Positions 1 through 5,802 of a DNA stretch of 9,179 bases are shown in pieces; the first letter of the stretch is position 1; each line of letters opens with the position of its first letter. Both the position numbers and the translations under genes were made by a program. Source of the stretch: Rhodoferax sp. UBA4409 (GTDB taxonomy: Bacteria; Pseudomonadota; Gammaproteobacteria; Burkholderiales; Burkholderiaceae_C); the NCBI GenBank assembly GCA_002390825.1, contig DGQR01000151.1:31086-40264 (forward strand). The letters run 5' to 3'. The notes beneath the pieces are model-generated. The model made no database searches, was not told where the DNA came from, and saw nothing but the letters and a program-made list of their open reading frames with translations.

Positions 1-711
1 GCGGCCCATCAACTGGGCGGCGCCCGCATCGGCACGGAACTCGCGCTGGCGGCTGAACCAAGCGACCACCATGGCGGCGGCAAAGCCGAGCACGATGTCC
101 ATCACGATAGTCGTGACGTAATAGCCGATGCCGGGGCCGCTGCTCTGCTCATCGTTCTTGCGCAAGAAGCTGTCCACGGCGTATCCGACGATACGGCTAA
201 TAAACACCACAAACGTATTCATCACGCCCTGAATCAGGGTCATGGTAACCATGTCGCCGTTGGCAATGTGCGCCACTTCGTGGCCGATCACAGCTTCAAT
301 TTCGTCGCGGGTCATGCCACGCAGCAAACCGGTGGACACGGCTACCAGCGCGCTGTTTTTGAACGCGCCTGTGGCGAATGCGTTGGGTTCGCCTTCGAAG
401 ATGCCAACTTCGGGCATGCCGATGCCGGCCTTGTCAGCAAATTTGCGCACAGTGTCCACAATCCAAGCCTCGTCGGCATTGCGGGGCTGCTCGATGATTT
501 GCACACCCGAGGTCCACTTGGCCATGGGCTTGCTGATCAACAAGGAGATGATGGCGCCACCAAAACCCATGATCAGGGCGAAACCCAGCAAAGCGCCGAG
601 GTTCAGGCCGTTAGAGGTCAAAAACTTGTTCACCCCCAGCAGGCTGGCGACCACGCCCAGCACAGCGACCACCAGCACGTTGGTCAAAATAAACAAAAAA
701 ATGCGTTTCAT
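1..711 (-). CDS. htpX: HtpX, membrane zinc metalloprotease of the heat-shock response (3' end off window)
   Basis: This is an M48-family, membrane-embedded zinc endopeptidase that helps degrade misfolded inner-membrane proteins alongside FtsH. Only the first 237 codons are visible; the family is usually about 290 residues, so roughly 50 C-terminal residues lie off the left edge. Two N-terminal hydrophobic segments (about residues 4-25 and 37-59) precede the protease core. The zinc motif HEVAH is at residues 144-148, with E145 as catalytic base and H144/H148 as ligands. The third ligand is probably E224 in the REFRAD motif. Two more hydrophobic stretches (about 157-179 and 194-219) lie between them, in the order typical of HtpX. 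The start MKRIFLFILTN matches the family N-terminus, and a GAGAG stretch lies about 6 bases upstream. The gene is divergent from the solute receptor gene to its right and has a sigma-32-like promoter. Confidence 0.97.
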   Translation of the reverse strand, partial: MKRIFLFILTNVLVVAVLGVVASLLGVNKFLTSNGLNLGALLGFALIMGFGGAIISLLISKPMAKWTSGVQIIEQPRNADEAWIVDTVRKFADKAGIGMPEVGIFEGEPNAFATGAFKNSALVAVSTGLLRGMTRDEIEAVIGHEVAHIANGDMVTMTLIQGVMNTFVVFISRIVGYAVDSFLRKNDEQSSGPGIGYYVTTIVMDIVLGFAAAMVVAWFSRQREFRADAGAAQLMGR

Positions 712-758
712 GGTTTTCTCTCGGAAAAGCGCCCTTCACGGGCCGTTAATGCAGATAG

Positions 759-783
759 TAGGGGCGCGGGGCGTGAATTCAAG
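759..783 (-). promoter_or_regulatory. Sigma-32 (RpoH) heat-shock promoter of htpX
   Basis: On the minus strand a perfect CTTGAA (-35 type, 783-778) is followed after exactly 13 bases by CCCCTA (-10 type, 764-759) and then CTAT. The E. coli sigma-32 consensus is CTTGAAA, 13-15 bases, then CCCCATnT, so both boxes and the spacing fit. The predicted transcript would start near 750-752 and have a leader of about 40 bases before the htpX ATG at 711. That htpX belongs to the heat-shock regulon in enterobacteria is established; its use here is inferred. Confidence 0.7.
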
Positions 784-798
784 CACCCCGCTGCTTGA

Positions 799-817
799 GC
801 CCATGAAGTTTATGGGC
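799..817. promoter_or_regulatory. 19-base near-perfect palindrome, possible operator
   Basis: GCCCATGAAGTTTATGGGC reads the same on both strands except for one G/T pair, around a single central base. It lies in the divergent region between htpX and the solute receptor gene, 15 bases upstream of the htpX -35 box and about 90 bases upstream of the receptor gene. Odd-length dyads of this size are typical of dimeric regulator sites. I cannot name the regulator. No T run follows on either strand, so a terminator is unlikely. Confidence 0.4.
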
Positions 818-860
818 ATTCTGAACTGCTACATTTTTACAAAGTAGTGAGATCCCAAAC

Positions 861-873
861 CCGCTCCAAGCGG
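861..873 (+). repeat. Small hairpin in the leader of the solute receptor gene
   Basis: CCGCT and AGCGG (861-865 and 869-873) form a perfect 5-base stem with a 3-base loop, 36 bases before the ATG at 910. It is short enough to be chance. If the transcript starts upstream it would sit in the 5' leader. No function is implied by the sequence alone. Confidence 0.25.
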
Positions 874-909
874 TGAGAATAGCCTGCTCTTCCCCCCACA
901 GGCTCTTCT

Positions 910-1920
910 ATGCACCCGATCAACCGTCGCACCCTCCTCGCCCACTGGGCCGCCGGCAGCACACTCATGGCCGCCACTGCAAGCTTTGCACAAACGGCCA
1001 AAGTCGTGGGCGCCAAGACCGCACCAGTGAGCAAGCTGTCGCAGAAGCTGCGGATTGTGATTCCGGCCAATGCCGGCGGTGGCTGGGACCAGACGGGGCG
1101 CGCCTTGGGCAGTGCCCTGATGGCAACGGGCAGCGTCGACAGCATTGAATACGAAAACAAAGGCGGCAAGGGCGGCACGCTCGGCTTGGCCTACTACGCA
1201 GAGAAATACGCCGCAGATCCCCACACCCTGATCATGGGCGGTACCGTCATGGTGGGCGCTGTGGCATTACAAAAACCCGCCGTTGACATGGGGGTGCTGG
1301 CTCCACTGGCCCGGCTCACCAGCGACTACCTGGTGATGGTGGTGGCCGCCAACTCGCCGATCAAAACCGCAACCGACCTCTCAGCCGCCATGAAGGCGTC
1401 ACTGAAAGCAGTACCCGTGGCGGGCGGCTCGGCTGGTGGGGTCGACCACATTTTTGCGGGCGTTTTCGCCCGTGCCACCGGTGCTAACCCTGAAGATTTG
1501 GTCTACCTGCCGTTTGCGGGCGGCACCGAGGTGGCTGCCGCTGTGTTGTCGGGCAAGGCCACCATCGGCGTCTCCGGCTTCAGCGAGTTCAGCGCACAGA
1601 TTGCCAGCGGCCAGTTGCGAGCGATCGGCGTTTCGTCCCGCAAATCCTCGTTCGGCATTCCGTCCATGCGCGATCAGGGCCTGCAGCTCGACATGGCCAA
1701 CTGGCGCGGCGTATTCACCGGCCAAGCCGTACCGGTCGCACGGCAGAGCGCCATGGTGGAGGCGATCCGCCTGGCGACCCAGCACGAGGAGTGGAAAGCC
1801 ACGCTCAAGCAAAACCGCTGGGACGCCTCCTGGCTCGCCGGCAAAGACTTCCATTCGCAAATTGACTTTGACCAAACCACCGCACGGGTGATGGTGCACC
1901 TGCTCAAGCTGAAGGCCTGA
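910..1920 (+). CDS. TctC/Bug-family periplasmic solute-binding protein (tripartite tricarboxylate transporter type)
   Basis: This is a periplasmic receptor of the tripartite tricarboxylate transporter family (Bug/TctC). Such proteins bind a carboxylated solute (citrate, other organic acids, sometimes amino acids) and deliver it to a TctA/TctB membrane pair. It has 336 residues, the usual family length. The N-terminus carries a twin arginine (INRRTLL, residues 6-7), a hydrophobic stretch, and a likely cleavage site after ASFA (residue 27), so export by Tat is plausible. The ligand-loop motif IPANAGGGWDQTGRALG (51-67) is the clearest family signature, followed by LPFAGGTEVAAAVLSGKATIGVSG (200-223) and the late NWRGVF motif (264-269). 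A weak AGG lies 7 bases before the ATG. No TctA or TctB gene is visible, which is common for the many orphan Bug proteins of Burkholderiales. The substrate cannot be told from the sequence. The last 17 bases overlap the end of the convergent DUF3025 gene. Confidence 0.9.
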   Translation: MHPINRRTLLAHWAAGSTLMAATASFAQTAKVVGAKTAPVSKLSQKLRIVIPANAGGGWDQTGRALGSALMATGSVDSIEYENKGGKGGTLGLAYYAEKYAADPHTLIMGGTVMVGAVALQKPAVDMGVLAPLARLTSDYLVMVVAANSPIKTATDLSAAMKASLKAVPVAGGSAGGVDHIFAGVFARATGANPEDLVYLPFAGGTEVAAAVLSGKATIGVSGFSEFSAQIASGQLRAIGVSSRKSSFGIPSMRDQGLQLDMANWRGVFTGQAVPVARQSAMVEAIRLATQHEEWKATLKQNRWDASWLAGKDFHSQIDFDQTTARVMVHLLKLKA

Positions 1921-2650
1921 GCGGCCGGAAGACGCTGGTGTCTTCATAGAAACCGGGCAGCGTGTTGTCGGGCCACCAGCCCGGCACGCCCAGCACCGGC
2001 AGGTGGGCAAAGGGCTTGGCAGCCAGCATGGGGGCACTCAAAGCGCCGGCCAACCACGCATCCAAATTCGCTATCGAATTAGTAGCTGCCTGCGCACGGA
2101 ATACGTGGGCGGTGATCGGTTTTCGTGGGTAAACCAGCTTTTCCAGCAGCGCGTGGCCGAACAGGATCAGGGTCGCCTCGGCCCACATGGGGCGCAGTGT
2201 GCCGAAAAGGCGCGCCCAGTCTTTGGCAGCCAGCGCATCCCACAAGGCATCGGGCGCGATCAGCAGCGCCGCGTTTTCATCAAACACCGTGAGTGCGTCC
2301 CGCGCCGGGCCGCGTACCGGCTGGATGCCGGTCTGGGCGATCTGCTCGGCCTGCAGCCGGTTGAGCTTTTGCTTGGCCAGCGGAAAGTGCATCCAGCACA
2401 GCCCATTGAAAAAATCGTGCAGGCCATCCCGGGTTGGCACGCCGCCGGTGTCAAAAATATGCTGCTCATAAGCCGTGCCGGATGGCAGCTCACTTTGCGG
2501 AATAAAGCGCACCGGGGCCGCACCCTGGGCATTCAGGGCCTGGGCGACGGTTTGCCCGGTGTCCACGCCTTGCGCAACGCGCTCACCCACGCTGCGCCAG
2601 GGTGAAAGCCACGGCGCAGCCCAGTCAATGGCTTCTAGACCAAACGCCAC
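1904..2650 (-). CDS. DUF3025 family protein, function unknown
   Basis: A 248-residue soluble protein that I recognise as DUF3025, a proteobacterial family without a known function. Visible family-like features are the conserved aromatic block FNGLCWMHFPLAKQKLNRLQ (81-100), the acidic segment DALTVFDENAALLI (118-131), and FGHALLEKLVYPRKPITAHV (164-183). The C-terminus is rich in Pro/Trp/Phe (GVPGWWPDN, 221-229). There is no signal peptide or membrane helix, so it is probably cytoplasmic. The start is a GTG at 2650, inside the last codons of pyrC, giving a 16-base overlap; no in-frame ATG lies close by, and the early IDWAAPWLSPWRSVGE would be lost with a later start. Its expression is therefore probably coupled to pyrC translation. 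The stop overlaps the convergent receptor gene by 17 bases. Start choice is fairly secure; biochemical role is unknown. Confidence 0.85.
   Translation of the reverse strand: MAFGLEAIDWAAPWLSPWRSVGERVAQGVDTGQTVAQALNAQGAAPVRFIPQSELPSGTAYEQHIFDTGGVPTRDGLHDFFNGLCWMHFPLAKQKLNRLQAEQIAQTGIQPVRGPARDALTVFDENAALLIAPDALWDALAAKDWARLFGTLRPMWAEATLILFGHALLEKLVYPRKPITAHVFRAQAATNSIANLDAWLAGALSAPMLAAKPFAHLPVLGVPGWWPDNTLPGFYEDTSVFRPLRPSA
1928..1945. repeat. Inverted repeat just past the receptor gene stop
   Basis: GAAGAC (1928-1933) and GTCTTC (1940-1945) form a perfect 6-base stem with a 6-base loop, starting 8 bases after the stop of the plus-strand receptor gene. It lies within the coding 3' end of the DUF3025 gene, where it encodes EDTSV. 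There is no T run on either strand, so it is not a canonical intrinsic terminator. It could still stabilise the 3' end of one or both convergent messages. Confidence 0.25.
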
Positions 2651-3681
2651 TGCAATGCTTCGCCTGCGGCCAGCGGCTTGAGGGTGGTTTCGCCGAAAGC
2701 AAAGCTCTCGGGTGGCGTCCAGGTTTCGCGTTGGAGCGTGATGCTGCCGGTGTTGCGGGGCAGGCTGTAAAAGTCTGCGCCATGGAAGCTGGCAAACCCT
2801 TCGAGCTGGTCGAGCGCACCTGCGGCATCAAATGCCTGCGCGTACAGCTCCATGGCGGCGTGTGCGGTGTAGCAACCGGCGCAGCCACTGGCGTGCTCCT
2901 TGAGGTGTGCCGGATGGGGAGCGCTGTCTGTGCCCAAGAAAAACTTGGGGGAGCCGCTGGTCGCCGCCTTGACCAGCGCCTGGCGGTGGGTCTCACGCTT
3001 CAAAACCGGCAGGCAGTAGTAGTGCGGACGGATACCGCCGGTAAAGATGGCGTTGCGGTTGTAGAGCAAGTGGTGGGCGGTGATGGTGGCCGCCGTGAAG
3101 CGGTCTGCCGCCTGCACGTATTGCGCGGCATCGAGGGTGGTGATGTGCTCGAACACAATTTTCAGCTCAGGAAAATCGCGACGCAGCGGGATCAACTGGG
3201 TGTCGATGAACACCGCTTCGCGGTCGAACAGGTCGATGTCGCTGCTGGTCACTTCACCATGCACCAAGAGCAACAGGCCAGCCTTTTGCATGGCCTCCAG
3301 CGTCTTGTAGGTTTTGCGCAAATCGGTCACACCGGCGTCGCTGTTGGTGGTGGCGCCTGCGGGGTAGAGCTTGGCGGCCACGACACCGGCGTCTTTGGCG
3401 CGGGCGATTTCGTCGGCAGGCAAGTTGTCGGTGAGGTAGAGCGTCATCAAGGGCTCGAACTGCACACCGGCGGGCACCGCGGCCTGGATACGCGCCTTGT
3501 AAGCCAACGCCTGCTCGGCGGTGGTCACCGGCGGCTTGAGGTTGGGCATGATGATCGCGCGGCCGAACTGGGCGGCCGTGTGCGGCACCACGGTGCTCAG
3601 GGCGGCACCGTCGCGCACATGCAAGTGCCAGTCGTCAGGGCGGGTAATGGTGAGGGATTGGGGAGTGGCGGTGGAGGTCAT
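2635..3681 (-). CDS. pyrC: Dihydroorotase PyrC (homodimeric, class II type)
   Basis: A cytoplasmic zinc amidohydrolase that interconverts N-carbamoyl-L-aspartate and L-dihydroorotate, the third step of de novo pyrimidine synthesis. Its 348 residues match the E. coli-type enzyme. All active-site elements are visible. H19 and H21 in RPDDWHLHVRDG bind zinc; K104 in AAKLYPAGATTNSDAGV is the carbamylated bridging lysine; H141 (VHGE) and H179 (FEHITT) are further ligands; D252 (GTDSAPH) is the catalytic aspartate. IMPNLKPPV (44-52) and ITAHHLLYNRN (200-210) are family blocks. The start MTSTATPQSLTITRPDDWHLH aligns well with the known N-terminus; the upstream Shine-Dalgarno (GCGG) is weak. It lies 52 bases downstream of the GltI-like gene on the same strand and overlaps the DUF3025 gene by 16 bases. 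I found no convincing promoter in the 52-base gap, so read-through from upstream is possible. Confidence 0.97.
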   Translation of the reverse strand: MTSTATPQSLTITRPDDWHLHVRDGAALSTVVPHTAAQFGRAIIMPNLKPPVTTAEQALAYKARIQAAVPAGVQFEPLMTLYLTDNLPADEIARAKDAGVVAAKLYPAGATTNSDAGVTDLRKTYKTLEAMQKAGLLLLVHGEVTSSDIDLFDREAVFIDTQLIPLRRDFPELKIVFEHITTLDAAQYVQAADRFTAATITAHHLLYNRNAIFTGGIRPHYYCLPVLKRETHRQALVKAATSGSPKFFLGTDSAPHPAHLKEHASGCAGCYTAHAAMELYAQAFDAAGALDQLEGFASFHGADFYSLPRNTGSITLQRETWTPPESFAFGETTLKPLAAGEALQWRLV

Positions 3682-3733
3682 GACCGCTATTGTCCCAAAA
3701 CCTGCCGGCTTGTTTCTGAGGCCACACTACCGC

Positions 3734-4645
3734 TCAGAACGGCACGAAGTCGCTGGGGTACTTCCAGAAATCGCGCAGCAAATAGCTCACCGGCAGATTC
3801 AGGGCCTTGTCGTTGGGCGGAATCGGCTTCAAAAACCACTTGTCGTAGACCGGCTGGATCTCTTTGCTGACGATCAGCCGGCGCATTTCTTCGTCGACCA
3901 GCTTTTTGAACTCCGGATCATTCTTGGACAGCATGATGGCCAAGGGCTCGGTCGTCAAAAACTTGCCCACCACCTTCAGGGCATCGGGCTTGGGGCGATT
4001 GGCGGCCAGGCCGTAAAGCAACACGTCATCCATGACGAACGCATCAGCATCGCCTTTTTCGACCATCTCGACCGCCTTGGCATGGTCAGGCGCCTCCAGA
4101 ATCGTGACCCCCAGCAGGCGCTCACGATTGGCTTGTTCAGCGGCTTTGAGCGGCGTCGTTCCTTTGGTGGACACCAGTTTCTTGCCTTCAAGGTCTTCAA
4201 TCCGGTCGATCCGGGCGTTGGCGCGCACCAGCAAACGGGCGCCGGTAATGAAGTGCGGAACCGTGAAGGCCACTTTCTCGCGCCGCTCGGCATTGTTGGT
4301 GGTGGATCCGCACTCGAGGTCTACTTTGCCCTCAGCCACCATGGCGATCCGGTTTGCAGAGGTGACCTGCACCATTTCGACCTGCATGTTCTTGGCGCCG
4401 GTCTTCTTGCGCACCGCTTCTGCCAGCTTGAGACACAAATCGACGGCATAGCCCACCGGCTTTTTGTCGGCATCGACATACGAAAACGGGATGGAGGATT
4501 CGCGGTGCCCGATCAGCAGCTTGCCACCTGCACCCACCCGGTCGAGCACGCCTGCGGCATGCGCCCCACCACCCCAGACAGTGGCGCCCAAGCAAGTCAA
4601 TAGACAGATGGCCTTGGCGGCATCCCGTACAGAACGAAAGATCAT
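3734..4645 (-). CDS. GltI-like glutamate/aspartate ABC transporter periplasmic binding protein
   Basis: A family 3 extracellular solute-binding protein, 303 residues, closely resembling E. coli GltI, the glutamate/aspartate receptor of the GltIJKL importer. A hydrophobic signal peptide (residues 9-30) ends with AHA, probable cleavage after A30. Diagnostic blocks are LIGHRESSIPFSYVD (44-58), with R48 expected to contact the ligand carboxylate; LECGSTTNNAERRE (110-123); KGTTPLK (161-167); and MDDVLLYGL (205-213). The C-terminal KWFLKPIPPND (269-279) matches the GltI ending KWFKNPIPP. The start is supported by GGAG (4654-4651), 5 bases upstream of the ATG. No permease or ATPase gene is next to it, so it must use a transporter encoded elsewhere or act as a sensor. 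It lies 107 bases downstream of the LysR gene on the same strand. Acidic amino acid binding is inferred from similarity; another amino acid or dicarboxylate is possible. Confidence 0.9.
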   Translation of the reverse strand: MIFRSVRDAAKAICLLTCLGATVWGGGAHAAGVLDRVGAGGKLLIGHRESSIPFSYVDADKKPVGYAVDLCLKLAEAVRKKTGAKNMQVEMVQVTSANRIAMVAEGKVDLECGSTTNNAERREKVAFTVPHFITGARLLVRANARIDRIEDLEGKKLVSTKGTTPLKAAEQANRERLLGVTILEAPDHAKAVEMVEKGDADAFVMDDVLLYGLAANRPKPDALKVVGKFLTTEPLAIMLSKNDPEFKKLVDEEMRRLIVSKEIQPVYDKWFLKPIPPNDKALNLPVSYLLRDFWKYPSDFVPF

Positions 4646-4752
4646 GTCAACTCCAACGACATAAAGAATGAGGGCAGGGCTTGCACCTTACCCCGGGGTG
4701 CCGCTTTCAGCTTGTGGCAGCGATAAGCGGCGGTGCGGGGGGCAAGCAACTA

Positions 4753-5730
4753 TCAGGCCGGCATGCTGCCTTGGGCGTGCAGGTAGTCCCACAGTGCCTG
4801 CGCAGAGCCTTTGGGCGCTCGCGTGTGGGCGCGCTGGGCTGCGCTCAGCCCGCGACCGGTCTCCCGCAAGGCTAAACGCTCGCGGTAAGCGCGCACCTCC
4901 ATGGTGATGTGCAGACCTTTCATGTGCGGCGGCAAAGCACTGACCAGCTTTTTGGCACGCAGGTCTTTCTTGACCGCACTGTGCGGCAAAAAGGCGACAC
5001 CATGCCCCTCGAGAGCCATGGCCTTGAGGCCCTCTGCCATATCGGTCTCATACACACGGTCGAAATGGATCGGAGCGTCTGCCTGCTTCAAGATGAGTTC
5101 CACCATCTGGCCCAGATAGGCGCCGGGTGCATAGCCAAGATAAGGCAAAGGCTGGCCCAGTTTGCCGGGCAAGCAGAACATCGGGTTGCCATCGGCATCC
5201 GGCTTGGAATAAGGGGCCACGATCTCTTCCCCCAGGCTGACCATTTCATAGCGGTCTGCATCCAACTGGTAGGGCTGGGAGGGGTGGTGATAGGCGATCA
5301 GCAAGTCGCAGCTGCCTTCCACCAGGCGCATCACCGCGTCGTGCACATTCAGTGCAATCAGCCGGCTCTTCATGGGGCCGAACTTCTCGCGCAACTCAGA
5401 CACCCAGGCCGGAAAAAACGTAAACGCCAGCGTGTGCGGCACCGCAAATTCCACGACGTCTTGGGCGGCAGTCGTATGCCCGCGCAGCATGGCGCGGGTG
5501 CTTTGCAGGGCCTGCAGTACCTCCAGGGACTGATCGTAGAGCGTTTCACCCGCCGGTGTCAGCCGGGTCGGGTAGCTGCTGCGGTCCACCAGGTCGGTGC
5601 CCGCCCAAGCCTCTAGAGACTGAATGCGACGAGAGAACGCGGGTTGGGTGACGTGGCGCAGTTGCGCAGAGCGGCTGAAACTCCGGGTTTCAGCCAGAGA
5701 CACGAAGTCTTCGAGCCATTTGGTTTCCAT
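4753..5730 (-). CDS. LysR-type transcriptional regulator, HypT/YjiE-like
   Basis: A 325-residue LysR-family DNA-binding regulator. The N-terminal winged helix-turn-helix spans about residues 3-62, with the recognition region SRSAQLRHVTQPAFSRRIQSLE (19-40) and the wing SSYPTRLTPAGE (51-62). The effector-binding domain follows (about 92-285). The opening METKWLEDF and the pattern FSRRI-LE resemble E. coli HypT (YjiE), the hypochlorite-responsive LysR protein, more than the short-chain CbbR/CysB style. In my remembered alignment M231 falls at one of HypT's oxidised methionines while another position is Leu, so a redox role is not shown. The C-terminus extends about 30 residues past the usual domain end. 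No Shine-Dalgarno is visible before the ATG; a LysR box lies 12-26 bases upstream, which suggests autoregulation. It is followed by the GltI-like gene, a plausible target. The effector is unknown. Confidence 0.92.
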   Translation of the reverse strand: METKWLEDFVSLAETRSFSRSAQLRHVTQPAFSRRIQSLEAWAGTDLVDRSSYPTRLTPAGETLYDQSLEVLQALQSTRAMLRGHTTAAQDVVEFAVPHTLAFTFFPAWVSELREKFGPMKSRLIALNVHDAVMRLVEGSCDLLIAYHHPSQPYQLDADRYEMVSLGEEIVAPYSKPDADGNPMFCLPGKLGQPLPYLGYAPGAYLGQMVELILKQADAPIHFDRVYETDMAEGLKAMALEGHGVAFLPHSAVKKDLRAKKLVSALPPHMKGLHITMEVRAYRERLALRETGRGLSAAQRAHTRAPKGSAQALWDYLHAQGSMPA

Positions 5731-5738
5731 GGGCGCGC

Positions 5739-5756
5739 ATTATGCGTGAAACGCAT
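5739..5756 (-). promoter_or_regulatory. LysR-type operator overlapping a -10-like box upstream of the lysR-type gene
   Basis: ATGCGTGAAACGCAT (5742-5756) is a perfect dyad with 6-base arms around 3 bases and contains the classic LysR T-N11-A pattern. It lies 12 bases before the ATG of the LysR gene. On the minus strand a CATAAT box (5744-5739, 5 of 6 matches to the -10 consensus) overlaps the end of the dyad. Binding here would block that promoter, giving negative autoregulation. The matching -35 is weak (TGGTGA at 16 bases), so the promoter part is less certain than the dyad. Confidence 0.55.
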
Positions 5757-5776
5757 GGATTCACCATTAGCCGCCC

Positions 5777-5800
5777 AAAACCGGCCCTACAAGTTGCCGG
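5777..5800 (-). terminator. Short hairpin with T run after ogl, candidate weak terminator
   Basis: Reading the minus strand, CCGGC, a 10-base loop and GCCGG are followed directly by TTTT (5780-5777). The hairpin begins 2 bases after the ogl stop codon and ends before the LysR promoter region. The stem is only 5 base pairs and the T run only 4, so termination may be partial, allowing read-through into the LysR gene. Confidence 0.45.
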
Positions 5801-5802
5801 AT

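Noticed and set aside
242..847. Plus-strand open frame opposite htpX
   Set aside because: It mirrors the HtpX coding region, whose HEVAH motif and membrane segments are clear; the translated protein has no family features.
836..880. TTTACA and GAGAAT as promoter of the TctC-type gene
   Set aside because: Each box looks acceptable alone, but they are 33 bases apart, far outside the usable spacing.
3682..3733. Possible pyrC promoter with a GACAAT box
   Set aside because: The -10-like box matches 4 of 6 bases, but the best -35 candidate at 17 bases (GAAACA) matches only 3 of 6; too weak to annotate.
2602..3870. Plus-strand open frame of 422 codons opposite pyrC
   Set aside because: It is antisense to an unmistakable dihydroorotase. 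Its protein is rich in Gly/Val/His/Gln with no family motif, as expected from the opposite strand of GC-rich coding DNA.
3521..4603. Plus-strand open frame of 360 codons opposite the GltI-like gene
   Set aside because: Antisense to a well-recognised receptor gene; composition is His/Gly/Leu-rich without domains, and it straddles the pyrC/receptor boundary.
4690..4699. Self-complementary ACCCCGGGGT between the LysR and GltI-like genes
   Set aside because: It is a 10-base palindrome with no loop and no following T run on the minus strand, so neither a terminator nor a recognisable operator could be supported.
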